64,000 bases of DNA, from the NCBI GenBank assembly GCA_017409575.1, contig JAFQSM010000036.1, positions 62,001 to 126,000 of the forward strand. The letters are read 5' to 3'. A program made the position numbers and the translations under genes. Within the stretch, counting starts at the first letter, position 1. The number at the start of each line of letters is the position of its first letter. Positions 35,137 to 43,969 of the stretch are shown in pieces. Origin of the DNA: Clostridia bacterium. GTDB taxonomy: Bacteria; Bacillota; Clostridia; Monoglobales; Monoglobaceae. The notes under the pieces were generated by a model, which was given only the letters and a program-made list of their open reading frames with translations, ran no database searches and was not told where the DNA came from.

Positions 35137-37059
35137 TCAAACTAATTTAAGCTCAATATCTTTGTCCTGACAGATGTAATGAGCATTTGACATTGATGTA
35201 GCGTCATTAAAACTACTCTTGCCAAGTACAAGTTTTGCCGGAGCATAATCGCACATTTCGTCAACAATTTCGGGAGTGATATTCTCTGCAAGACAAATCA
35301 GCAATAAACAATCATCACCAATGGAGTAAGCTGTTTTACCTTGTATATCAACCTCGTCAATTCTGTATGTAAGCGGAATACCTGTTTTGAGCATAATTTC
35401 ATATACCATATCCAAATCGGAACGGTCTGCCTTAACTCTGTCAAGCATTTCATTCATACGGTCTATTATCTCAAATTGGCTTTGGTCGTCCACGGGAGAG
35501 CCGTCCCAAGTTTTAAGATTAGAGGTATCAAGTTCAAATACCTTAAATCCAATATCAAGAGGCCTTTTTTCTTCTTCACCCAATTTTAATTGTGTGTCTT
35601 GTTCTTCAATAATTTTTCTTCCTGCTCGTCTTATTCTTTCCATACCAACATCACAAATTGTACTATAACCGTCTTTTGCTTTATCTTCATCAAGCACTGC
35701 CGGAAGTTGAACGCAGATAAATTTTCTATTTCCTCCGTCCTCTGCGTTTAGCTGCATAATTGCGTGTGCCGTTGTTGCGCTGCCGGAAAAGAAATCAAGA
35801 ATTATATCATTCTCATTTGAGCCAATTTGTATTGTTTTCTTAATCAGCTCAAGAGGTTTTGGAAAATCAAAGTATGCTGATAATCCTAATTCTCCTAATT
35901 CAACAGTACCTTTTTCTGTTATTACAGAAACGTCGTCCCATATTGTTTTAGGCTTATATGTTGTTTTTCTATATTTCTCATAAATGTTATAATTGCCGTC
36001 TGCTTTTATCTTTGCAACAACATTACTTGTCATTGTATCATCAGAATTGTTGTCTATGAGTTTGTTTTGTCCCCAACGCCAGCAGCTTTCTTGTCCTTGT
36101 GAATTATAAGGTAAAACCTCAATACAGAAAATATCTGACTTTTCAAGTGAAACAGGGCAAAAACCATTTTCGTCTGTAATGTTGGGATTTACATATATCG
36201 GGTAAAACAAGTTTGGCCTGTTATGCCTGCCAAATTTCGGATTTCTGTTTCTAATTTCCCTTATATTGAAATGTCCGATTTTATCCAACAAATTCAAATC
36301 GTTGTTATCGTCTGACTTTTCTAATTCGTTAAACTCTGTTTCTGTATGCTTTGTATAAACAAGCATATATTCGTGAGTTTTTGAAATTTGCTTATATGTT
36401 TGTCCTCTCTTGTTGGATTGGACAATAATTTGAGTGTAGAAATTTTCTTCTCCAAAAACTTCATCACAAACTTTTCTTAAATTTGTAACCTCGTTATCAT
36501 CAATACTAATAAAGATAACACCGTCGTCCCTTAACAAGTTGGCTGCCAATCTTAAACGGGGGTACATCATATTAAGCCAATTTGTGTGAAAGCGTCCCAT
36601 TGTTTCGGGATTGCTCTTTGTTGTCTGTTCAGTAACCTCTTTATATCTCGCAAGGGGATCGGCAAAATCGTCCTCATATACAAAATCGTTACCCGTGTTG
36701 TAAGGGGGATCTATGTATATCATTTTGACTTGTCTGTAATAAGAGGTCTGTAAAAGTTTCAAAACCTCCAAATTATCGCCCTTAATATAAATGTTTTCAG
36801 TTTCATCAAAATTTACACTCTCGTCCTTGCGAGGGCGGAGCGTTCCTGTGGAACGGCGCTGTGCGAGCTGTAAGCTCTCTGCTTTTCCTTTCCACTCAAA
36901 TTTGTACTTTTCAAAATCGTTTGAAATGTATTCGCCGCAAAGTGAAAGCAGTTTATCAATATCTAACTTATCTTCGCTGAAACATTCAGGAAATACCGAT
37001 TTTAATTTTTCTTTGTTTACCTGTTCTAAATCAAGGCTCATTCCGTCCATAATTTCCAT
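35137..37059 (-). CDS. mod: type III site-specific DNA methyltransferase, Mod subunit
   Basis: This 640-aa beta-class adenine N6 methyltransferase recognizes and methylates the target and also guides Res. The catalytic motif IV DPPYNTGNDFVY (117-128) comes before the SAM motif I LDFFSGSATTAHA (about 425). NIYIKGDNLEVLKLL precedes DPPY as in the family. The middle (about 200-370) is the variable target recognition region. AGGAGG lies before the ATG. No simple-sequence tract that could switch phase was seen. Confidence 0.94.
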   Translation of the reverse strand: MEIMDGMSLDLEQVNKEKLKSVFPECFSEDKLDIDKLLSLCGEYISNDFEKYKFEWKGKAESLQLAQRRSTGTLRPRKDESVNFDETENIYIKGDNLEVLKLLQTSYYRQVKMIYIDPPYNTGNDFVYEDDFADPLARYKEVTEQTTKSNPETMGRFHTNWLNMMYPRLRLAANLLRDDGVIFISIDDNEVTNLRKVCDEVFGEENFYTQIIVQSNKRGQTYKQISKTHEYMLVYTKHTETEFNELEKSDDNNDLNLLDKIGHFNIREIRNRNPKFGRHNRPNLFYPIYVNPNITDENGFCPVSLEKSDIFCIEVLPYNSQGQESCWRWGQNKLIDNNSDDTMTSNVVAKIKADGNYNIYEKYRKTTYKPKTIWDDVSVITEKGTVELGELGLSAYFDFPKPLELIKKTIQIGSNENDIILDFFSGSATTAHAIMQLNAEDGGNRKFICVQLPAVLDEDKAKDGYSTICDVGMERIRRAGRKIIEEQDTQLKLGEEEKRPLDIGFKVFELDTSNLKTWDGSPVDDQSQFEIIDRMNEMLDRVKADRSDLDMVYEIMLKTGIPLTYRIDEVDIQGKTAYSIGDDCLLLICLAENITPEIVDEMCDYAPAKLVLGKSSFNDATSMSNAHYICQDKDIELKLV

Positions 37060-37078
37060 TTTGAAATCCTCCTGTATT

Positions 37079-39736
37079 TTAGTTTCCTTTTACATCAATA
37101 ACAAACTGCCTGTATAATCGGCAAGATATATTTGTTCTGTTCTGCAGGTCTGCAATCTGATTTTCAAGCTCTGTATCAAGTCGCATACCATTGACAAAAC
37201 GGTTTTCTTCTTGTTCTCTTAAATCCTTTTGGAGTGTCTTAATAATTTTCTCAATCTTAATCTTTTCCAATCGGATAACTGCATTATCAGCCTTTTTCTG
37301 CACTTGCTCAATTTCTGCTTTGAGATTGTCAATATCTCTATCCAATTTTCCTTTTGCGTGAGCATTTTTGAGCTTCATCAGACTTATTTGTTCTGCTTGC
37401 GCTGGCATTGATTTTTCAAGTGTGTTTTGCTTTAACTGCTCAACGGGGATTGTTCTGTCAAGGTCAATCGGTGAGCTTCCGCCTGACGAGTTCCGCAACC
37501 AATATTCTGTTGATTTTCCGTTTTCGGTATATTCAACTATCGGGAGGGATAGCAGCCTTTGACATGCTTCATCATTCAAAACTGCACCTGATTCCGTCTT
37601 GCCTGTAAGAATGTTATATACTGCGGTTTCTTCACCGCCGGAAATATAAGCAACATAATACCCGATTTTGCAAGGCTCTATATCAGCATTGACGGTTATA
37701 GTTCCGCCCTCTGCACAAGATATGTTTGAAAATATACCCCTTGCAAGAATACTTGAAATTGTTATGCGTCCGTGTCTGGGCTTAAATTCCTTGCTCATTC
37801 CATACGCTGCCAAGCTGTTATATGGTCTGTTCTGTGTGCCGTTCCAATAGTAGAACAAGTGAGGTAATTTATCATAGTCAACAACTTTTATCGTTTGAGC
37901 TTCTTCGTCAATCTCAAATCGGTAAGTTTCAGCAGTTTTATTTCGCTTTTCAAAATAATGCTTAACCACGTCCCAAAGCTCTGAATTTATGCGCTCAATC
38001 TCTTTTTCCAAGTATTGAGGGGTAACAGCAACCTTTTCCGCAATCTCCTTTGTAAAGGTTGTAAAAAGGATATTTTCAGCATTTGATACGGTTTCTTTAT
38101 TATCTGTTTCGTGCTGTTCAAGATTACATTTGAAATCAGCCGTAACTTCGTCTGCGTGTCGGAGCTGTGAGAGTATTTCATCAATCGACAAATCAAAGTT
38201 TCCGAGTATCATATCGGACAGACCAAATATTCCGCTAAACTGTAACACTCTTTTATTGATAAGCTCCATATAGCGAACATCAGCATAATTCTCCTTGTAG
38301 AAGAAATTGACTACCACTACATCAGCCGCTTGTCCTTGCCTGTGGCAACGACTTATACGCTGTTCAAGTTCCGTTGCATTTGTGAGCATATCATAATTTA
38401 TAACGAGAGGACAAAACTCTATATCAAGGCCCTTTGCTGCTTCGTCAGTAGCAACAAGAAGCTGAATATCTTTATCCGTTCTAAACCGTTCCATTATGGT
38501 ATAATCTCTGCTGTTAGCTCCGTTATATGAAATTACAGAGTAGCCTTTATCCGATAACAAACCACTTAAAAATTTAAGTGTTGTAAGATTATCGGTAAAT
38601 ATAATTGCTTTCTGCGGAGCTTTAAGGCTTTTAAGTTTCGGCAATGCTTTTTTCAGTAGGCTCAAAAGCTCCTTGAATTTGCCGCTTATTTCAACCTTTT
38701 GTGCCAGCTCCTTAATTTCTTCCAGCATTGAAATTTCGCTTGCAAGCTGTTCTGTGTTATCAGGTAGAGCGTTAAGTCTTTCCAATGCTCTGTTAAGGGT
38801 ATTTATATACGCCTGTGGTGATGATGATAAAATGTGAGTATGCTGCAAAGTCAAATCGTATCTTTCCATTTTCGGATAAGCATATTTATAAGGCAGCTCC
38901 AAATACGCATTTAATTTATCATACAGTAATTTTTCTTCCTTTGTGAAATCACAACTGATTGTATAAGGAATACGGCGAGTAAAATTCACATAGTCCGTAA
39001 CCTGACTTTTTAGAGTTCGGAAACAAAATTTTGACACCCATTCAGTAAGCTCACCGTAGTTTTCAGGCTTTCGGAAATATCTGTTATAAAATTCGTTTAT
39101 ATCGGGTAATACGGTTTCGTCTATAAAATAGATAAGGCCGTAAATATCCCTTATATCCATTTCAATAGGTGTTGGGGTAAGCAGTAGCTTAAATCCGTGC
39201 AAACACCCTTTTAATACTGCGGATAGCTTGTGATTTTCTGTATATGCTTTATTAAGGCAATCCGCTTCATCAAGAATTATCAAATCCCATTTCAGACGGT
39301 TTATATATTCAGCCTTTTCGACTGCAAAATCATAAGTTGTTATCACGATAGCGTCCTGCTCAAATGGGTTATCTTCATACTGCGAAAATGCTTCCTGACT
39401 GTCTATAAGTACATAAGGCAATGTAAAGCTGCTTTCTATCTTGTCAAGCCACTGCTTAACCAAATTGACAGGCAGAATAATAAGCTGACGGATTTTACCC
39501 TCATACCATTTTTGAGTAGCAACTAACAGTGCTTCAAAGGTTTTACCCAAACTGCCCTCGTCGCATAATATACACCCTTTAAGATAAGGAGAGCGCAAGG
39601 CAAATTCCGCCGCCGCTATCTGATACGGATAAACCTTAATATCAGAGGAAGCAAACGCCGGAGCGAGTTCTATATTATCGGAATTAACCGCTAATCTGCG
39701 CGCCTTGTAGTATGCGTGAAATGGTGTTAAATTCAT
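37079..39736 (-). CDS. SNF2/RapA-type helicase of the restriction island
   Basis: This 885-aa SWI2/SNF2-like ATPase has motif I CDEGSLGKTFEAL (about 58-70; the common form is DEMGLGKT), motif II DEAD (about 155), and motif III LLLTPTPIE, where the usual LTATP is altered. Motifs V-VI are ATDEAAKGLDIEF and EQRISRCHRQGQ. The C-terminal 130 residues form a coiled coil (SLMKLKNAHAKGKLDRDIDN onward). Such helicases often accompany type III Mod/Res pairs in clostridia. It is the first gene of the island and is 19 bp upstream of mod. Confidence 0.85.
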   Translation of the reverse strand: MNLTPFHAYYKARRLAVNSDNIELAPAFASSDIKVYPYQIAAAEFALRSPYLKGCILCDEGSLGKTFEALLVATQKWYEGKIRQLIILPVNLVKQWLDKIESSFTLPYVLIDSQEAFSQYEDNPFEQDAIVITTYDFAVEKAEYINRLKWDLIILDEADCLNKAYTENHKLSAVLKGCLHGFKLLLTPTPIEMDIRDIYGLIYFIDETVLPDINEFYNRYFRKPENYGELTEWVSKFCFRTLKSQVTDYVNFTRRIPYTISCDFTKEEKLLYDKLNAYLELPYKYAYPKMERYDLTLQHTHILSSSPQAYINTLNRALERLNALPDNTEQLASEISMLEEIKELAQKVEISGKFKELLSLLKKALPKLKSLKAPQKAIIFTDNLTTLKFLSGLLSDKGYSVISYNGANSRDYTIMERFRTDKDIQLLVATDEAAKGLDIEFCPLVINYDMLTNATELEQRISRCHRQGQAADVVVVNFFYKENYADVRYMELINKRVLQFSGIFGLSDMILGNFDLSIDEILSQLRHADEVTADFKCNLEQHETDNKETVSNAENILFTTFTKEIAEKVAVTPQYLEKEIERINSELWDVVKHYFEKRNKTAETYRFEIDEEAQTIKVVDYDKLPHLFYYWNGTQNRPYNSLAAYGMSKEFKPRHGRITISSILARGIFSNISCAEGGTITVNADIEPCKIGYYVAYISGGEETAVYNILTGKTESGAVLNDEACQRLLSLPIVEYTENGKSTEYWLRNSSGGSSPIDLDRTIPVEQLKQNTLEKSMPAQAEQISLMKLKNAHAKGKLDRDIDNLKAEIEQVQKKADNAVIRLEKIKIEKIIKTLQKDLREQEENRFVNGMRLDTELENQIADLQNRTNISCRLYRQFVIDVKGN

Positions 39737-39751
39737 TATGTATTGCCGCCT

Positions 39752-39961
39752 TTATTCGTTTATTACCTTTATCAAGTTTTCATCAATGTTGTTATTTTTA
39801 CAATGTTCAGCAAGAACAGCCATAGCGAGCTTGTTCGGTGTTGAACGTCCCGACTCCCAACGGCTCACCGTTGTTACGGTTATATGCAATAAGGCAGCTA
39901 ATTCATTTTGAGTTAGTTTCAGCTCTTTTCGTATTGCTTTTAATGCTTCTTCAATCTTCAT
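39752..39961 (-). CDS. XRE-family repressor
   Basis: This 69-aa protein is almost only a helix-turn-helix domain: LTQNELAALLHITVTTVSRWESGRSTP. The ATG at 39961 is chosen for AAAGGGG. It is transcribed from a promoter that carries a perfect 18-bp palindrome and stands at the head of the restriction island. It probably represses itself and the helicase-mod-res operon. Confidence 0.85.
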   Translation of the reverse strand: MKIEEALKAIRKELKLTQNELAALLHITVTTVSRWESGRSTPNKLAMAVLAEHCKNNNIDENLIKVINE

Positions 39962-40010
39962 AACTAAACCCCTTTTTGTTTCTGTATAGCTATAAAACTC
40001 CATACTAAAT

Positions 40011-40039
40011 ATTATATCATTTGTATATACAAATGTCAA
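40011..40039 (-). promoter_or_regulatory. promoter with 18-bp palindromic operator
   Basis: On the minus strand, TTGACA (40034-40039), 17 nt, TATAAT (40011-40016). The perfect palindrome CATTTGTATATACAAATG (40018-40035) fills the spacer, so a bound dimer would block RNA polymerase. It is the natural operator for the XRE repressor 50 bp downstream. Confidence 0.8.
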
Positions 40040-40188
40040 GTTTTGTCGCTATTTTCAGAAAAAAATATCAACTTGTCAAAGGAAACAAAACTTTTCAAAA
40101 AAATTATGGGAATTTTTACGGAAAGTTTTGCTTTTTCGGGTTTTCAAGGGTATTAGTATATAGGGAAAAAAGTTTTATAGCAAGCACA

Positions 40189-40267
40189 GTAAGTGAGTAC
40201 CCACTTACGATTTTTGCGTTCATTTCCGCCCTGCTGAAATGAGCAAAAACACTTGGGATATTCCCAA
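40189..40267. other. candidate origin of transfer (oriT)
   Basis: Three inverted repeats stand in a row just before mobC. The first is GTAAGTG/CACTTAC (40189-40208). The second is TTTTTGC(GT)TCATTTC / GAAATGAGCAAAAA (40211-40249), with a 9-nt loop CGCCCTGCT and a 2-nt bulge. The third is TTGGGA/TCCCAA (40253-40267). Stem-loops next to relaxosome genes are the usual form of an oriT. The nick site cannot be fixed from sequence alone. Confidence 0.5.
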
Positions 40268-40297
40268 ACCCTTATTGACTAAAAAAGAGGTGAAAAT

Positions 40298-40627
40298 ATG
40301 GCTAACAGGCAGAGAAACATTCAACTGAAAGTATGGGTATCGAAAGAAGAAAAAGAATTGATTGAGCTTAAAATGGCACAGCTCCAAACTAATCAAATGG
40401 GTGCTTATATGCGTAAAATGGCGATTGACGGTTTTGTGATTTATCTTGATACAGATAACATAAAACAAATGAATAATGAGCTGTCAGCAATCGGAAGAAA
40501 CATCAATCAGATTGCAAAGCGTATCAATTCAACAAGTACGGTTTACCGTGAGGATATTATCGAAATAAAGGAAAGGCTTGACGAGGTATGGCAATTACAA
40601 AGACGCATCCTATTCGCTCTACGCTAA
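40298..40627 (+). CDS. mobC: relaxosome protein MobC
   Basis: This 109-aa accessory protein helps the relaxase open oriT. It shows the ribbon-helix-helix-like N-terminus (RQRNIQLKVWVSKEEKELIE) and the MobC core (NNELSAIGRNINQIAKRINS). GAGGTG lies before the ATG. It overlaps the relaxase gene by 40 bp. Confidence 0.88.
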   Translation: MANRQRNIQLKVWVSKEEKELIELKMAQLQTNQMGAYMRKMAIDGFVIYLDTDNIKQMNNELSAIGRNINQIAKRINSTSTVYREDIIEIKERLDEVWQLQRRILFALR

Positions 40628-41922
40628 ATCTCGCACTTGATTATATCCTTAACCCGGATAAGACAGACGAAAAATTACTTGTGTCCTCTTATGGTTGTAC
40701 GCCGGAAACTGCGGATATTGAATTTAACTGGACGAGAAATAAATCAAATAAGTTTTGGGGAAATCAATTAGCAAGACATTTGATACAAGCATTTGAGCCC
40801 GGAGAAACTACGCCAGAACAAGCCCACGAAATCGGAAAGAAATTTGCTGACGAGGTTTTGGGAGGTAAGTATGAATATGTGTTGACAACGCACATAGACA
40901 AAGGCCACATACACAACCACATAATTTTTAATGCCGTATCATTCGTTGACTACAAAAAATATCAATCAAACAAAATATCTTATGGCTTCATCAGACGAAC
41001 AAGTGATAGGATATGCGAAGAATACGGATTGTCTGTTATACGAAATCCAAAGGGACAAGGCAAAAGCTATATTGAGCATACGGCCTACAAGCAGGGTAAG
41101 AGCTGGAAAGCTCAATTACGGACAACGATTGATACACTTATTCCGATAGCAAAAGACTTTGACGATTTACTGCTGCTTATGGAGCAGAAAGGATATAAGG
41201 TTAAGAAACAAAATAAAAATGTTTCATTCTGTGCAGAAGGCAGAGAAAAATATATCCGTTCAAAATCTCTTGGAGAAGATTATACAGTAGAAGCTATCAA
41301 GGAGAGGATCGCCGGAAGGCCGAAGAAAATATCTGCTCCGAAAATTGATAAACGGATAAATCTGATTATAGATATTCAGAACAATATCAAAGCACAGCAA
41401 AGCAAAGGTTTTGAGCATTGGGCGAAAATAAACAATTTGAAACAAGCTGCCAAAACATTAAACTTTCTGACGGAGAATAACATCACAACTTATGAAGAAT
41501 TGGAAAAAGCCGCAGACAAAATACACAAGGAATTTGAGGGAGTAAGTGAAAAGATTAAGGATATTGAAAGCCGTATAAATCAAACTGCACTGCTTATAAA
41601 AAATATTGAAACTTATAAAAAGCTCAAGCCTGTAATTGACAGATATAAAAAATCAAAAAACAAGGCGCAGTTTGCAGAAAAGCACCGAAGCGAGATTATT
41701 TTATATGAGGCAGCATTAAGAGAATTAAAGAAATCAAAATATCCTCCAATCAAAGAATTAAAACAATCATATTCAGAGCTCACATCAGAAAAAGAAACCT
41801 TGTATCAGGAATACAAAAAGCATAAATCGAAGGTGTCCGAAATTGATGTAATAAAATCAAATGTTGAAACACTTTTAGGCGCTTCTCACAGGAAAGACCG
41901 CGAAAAATCGGCGCTTTTATAA
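40588..41922 (+). CDS. MOBP-type relaxase
   Basis: This 444-aa relaxase would nick oriT and pilot the strand. It opens MAITKTHPIRSTLNLALDYI, as in Firmicutes MOBP relaxases (PF03432). It has the three-histidine metal motif HIDKGHIHNH (about 100-109). The likely catalytic Tyr is among Y19 (LDYIL) and Y34 (SSYG). The C-terminal 170 residues are coiled coil. It is shorter than many relaxases, consistent with a mobilization-type element. No coupling protein is seen nearby. Confidence 0.9.
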   Translation: MAITKTHPIRSTLNLALDYILNPDKTDEKLLVSSYGCTPETADIEFNWTRNKSNKFWGNQLARHLIQAFEPGETTPEQAHEIGKKFADEVLGGKYEYVLTTHIDKGHIHNHIIFNAVSFVDYKKYQSNKISYGFIRRTSDRICEEYGLSVIRNPKGQGKSYIEHTAYKQGKSWKAQLRTTIDTLIPIAKDFDDLLLLMEQKGYKVKKQNKNVSFCAEGREKYIRSKSLGEDYTVEAIKERIAGRPKKISAPKIDKRINLIIDIQNNIKAQQSKGFEHWAKINNLKQAAKTLNFLTENNITTYEELEKAADKIHKEFEGVSEKIKDIESRINQTALLIKNIETYKKLKPVIDRYKKSKNKAQFAEKHRSEIILYEAALRELKKSKYPPIKELKQSYSELTSEKETLYQEYKKHKSKVSEIDVIKSNVETLLGASHRKDREKSALL

Positions 41923-41953
41923 TCGTAAAGGGCTGGGCGACGCTAAATTGTTA

Positions 41954-41962
41954 TGATATAAT
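41954..41962 (+). promoter_or_regulatory. extended -10 promoter before 42001
   Basis: TGATATAAT (41954-41962) forms an extended -10 element, 39 bp before the next start codon. No clear -35 is visible at 17 nt. Confidence 0.4.
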
Positions 41963-42000
41963 TTATATAGGCAGACTATAAATAAAAGGAGGTTGTCTAT

Positions 42001-42579
42001 ATGAAAAAGATAACAAAAGTAATCATCACTGCCGCACTTATAAGCACAATGAATTTAACTGCACTTGCTGCTGATATTCCCGGTGAAAGTCTCCCGGAGA
42101 ACGCAACTTATGAGAGTATGAATATAACCGAGAATTTAATCAGCCCGATTCTCTGCGAGGTTGAAAACGGTTTAGGATATGGAGAGGCAAATGCAAAAGC
42201 AAGACAGACAATTTATAATGCAGTAACATCAGGACAAACAAACGGATATGGGTATGCTCACTTAATGGCAATAGCAAGAAACTCAATCTTTCAATATAGA
42301 GATATTTACCTGCGCCCCGCCTTTTACAAGGAAATAGAAACACAAGTACAAACTGTAATATCAGATTTAATAACAGCAGTAGAAAACGGAACACTCACCT
42401 ATGAGGAAGCAAGAAAGCAATCCTACATCAAAATATTACAATGGGTAAATCCGACTTTCACATTGGAAGATATGCAAGGAGATTTCTGTTATTGGGATAT
42501 ACCGCCAATAGACAGTGCATATTTTAACAGAGCCCGTAAGCTGCTGCTTGAAGCACAGACAAGGAGGTTTACACAATGA
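42001..42579 (+). CDS. secreted hypothetical protein
   Basis: This 192-aa protein has a signal peptide (MKKITKVIITAALISTMNLTA, then LAAD; likely cut after ALA at about residue 23). The mature part is mostly helical, with SAYFNRARKLLLEAQTRRF at the end. I recognize no domain. AAAGGAGG lies before the ATG. It overlaps the next membrane-protein gene by 4 bp (ATGA), so the two probably act together at the envelope. Confidence 0.75.
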   Translation: MKKITKVIITAALISTMNLTALAADIPGESLPENATYESMNITENLISPILCEVENGLGYGEANAKARQTIYNAVTSGQTNGYGYAHLMAIARNSIFQYRDIYLRPAFYKEIETQVQTVISDLITAVENGTLTYEEARKQSYIKILQWVNPTFTLEDMQGDFCYWDIPPIDSAYFNRARKLLLEAQTRRFTQ

Positions 42580-42908
42580 CTAAATTACAGATAACAAAAG
42601 ACTTTATAATCAAAACAATAATACCGATATTATTCGCAATATTCCTTTACTCAATGTTTATCAATCTCTGTACCGACTCCGCCGGAACGGTTGACTATAT
42701 GAAACTATTTATACTCTGCGGAATACCTTTCGGAATAACAAGGCTGATTGTGTTCCCATTGTTCGGCTTAAATGGTATGCTTGCAACACTTATATTCAGC
42801 TTCTTTATCGGTGGAGCTATCGGAGGAATAATTCTAATATGGAGGCTGATTGTAGCCTTGTATTACATTCCTTTAACTGCGGTTAGATTTGTCGCCGCAA
42901 GAGCATAA
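42576..42908 (+). CDS. small membrane protein (DUF6050-like)
   Basis: This 110-aa protein has three predicted membrane helices (about 12-30, 43-60, 68-93). FAIFLYSMFINLCTDSAG resembles small integrative-element membrane proteins that I recall as DUF6050. Function is unknown. It is co-translated with the secreted protein upstream and ends at a strong terminator. Confidence 0.65.
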   Translation: MTKLQITKDFIIKTIIPILFAIFLYSMFINLCTDSAGTVDYMKLFILCGIPFGITRLIVFPLFGLNGMLATLIFSFFIGGAIGGIILIWRLIVALYYIPLTAVRFVAARA

Positions 42909-42911
42909 AAC

Positions 42912-42945
42912 AAAATCCCTTGCAGAAAAGAAACTGCAAGGGATT
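42912..42945. terminator. bidirectional terminator
   Basis: Perfect 13-bp stem AAATCCCTTGCAG / CTGCAAGGGATTT, 8-nt loop, then TT on the plus strand. It separates the 42576 gene from the convergent yolD-like gene. Confidence 0.9.
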
Positions 42946-42946
42946 T

Positions 42947-43375
42947 TTATTCCTCAATCTGATTAAATGCTTCGCTTTCAATCAACAATATTTCTTGTAT
43001 TGGTATTTCGGTATCGTCATTCAGGACAACAACATTTTCATACTCTTTTATTTTTTTAACCGTTCCTGTGAGCGAAACATATTCGCCGCCGGATTTTCTT
43101 TCATCAGGCACAAAGTATGTTATTGTGGCCGTTATCTCGTCGTCTGTGTGCTCCTGCAGAAAGAGTAATTTTCGGTTTAATTCGTCCTTTGTATATTCGT
43201 CAAGCTCCATACGCTCGTCCGTGAGCCTTGCCGTTTCCTTTACTGCTTCATCATATCCTGTGAGTGCTGCAAAGGGTGCGAACTGTGCCGCCCTGTTTAA
43301 TATCGGCATTGGTTTTCTTGTCTTTGATTTTTGATGTGGAAGATTTATTATATCCTCATACGGAAAATCATTCAT
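42947..43375 (-). CDS. YolD-like protein
   Basis: This 142-aa YolD-family protein has the signature RAAQFAPFAALTGYDEAVKE (about 28-47). YolD proteins regularly accompany mobile-element Y-family polymerases and are thought to help or control them, much as UmuD partners UmuC. AAGGGG lies before the ATG. It is in the same orientation as the polymerase upstream, with a regulator between. Confidence 0.85.
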   Translation of the reverse strand: MNDFPYEDIINLPHQKSKTRKPMPILNRAAQFAPFAALTGYDEAVKETARLTDERMELDEYTKDELNRKLLFLQEHTDDEITATITYFVPDERKSGGEYVSLTGTVKKIKEYENVVVLNDDTEIPIQEILLIESEAFNQIEE

Positions 43376-43398
43376 TGTATCACCCCTTGAAATACTTG

Positions 43399-43869
43399 TT
43401 AAATCTTACTAAACATTTTGACATAAATATCGTAAGCCGATGAACATTCCTGCTCTGTAAGTCCTGTGTTTTTAACAAGATATTTTACTGCACTTTCTTT
43501 ATCTTTGTATCTTTTAAGCAAAAGAGAAATTTCGGATATTCTTGTTAGTGATTTTTGAAATTCATCAAAACTTATTTCTTTTGAGCTCATTTCATAAATA
43601 CGATATTCTAATAATTTCAATAAGTTTTCATCAGCAGCTTTTTTATACTGTTCATCAGGAATAAACTCTCCTGCAAACAATTCATTTATTGATATTTCTA
43701 ATACATCACATATAATTCTATACATACTTGCGTCAGGTAAGCAAACACCATTTTCCCAATTTGAAATAGAACGGTCTGAAACACCAAGTATTTCAGCTAA
43801 TTCTAATTGAGTGAGTTTTTTCCCTTTTCTGCATTTTGCTATGAATAAACCTATTTTTTTCTGATTCAT
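43399..43869 (-). CDS. XRE-family regulator
   Basis: This 156-aa protein has an N-terminal helix-turn-helix (KGKKLTQLELAEILGVSDRSIS, then NWENGVCLPD, residues 15-48) and a helical C-terminal half of unknown role. It lies between the polymerase and yolD. TTTCTACA and TGTAGAAA half-sites occur in the gap upstream and could be its operator. The start codon is preceded by GGGGG at a usable distance. Confidence 0.8.
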   Translation of the reverse strand: MNQKKIGLFIAKCRKGKKLTQLELAEILGVSDRSISNWENGVCLPDASMYRIICDVLEISINELFAGEFIPDEQYKKAADENLLKLLEYRIYEMSSKEISFDEFQKSLTRISEISLLLKRYKDKESAVKYLVKNTGLTEQECSSAYDIYVKMFSKI

Positions 43870-43969
43870 ATTTCATCAACCCCCATTTCTACACAATATT
43901 ATAAATTATCTTGTTTGGAAAATCCACGAAACAAATATGGAGTTGTAGAAATTATTGCTATAAACAAAA

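Noticed and set aside
36830-36890. A GC-rich block in mod as a phase-variable or invertible segment.
   Set aside because: It encodes the normal family segment before DNLEVLK, with no simple repeat and only a short GTTCC/GGAAC dyad.
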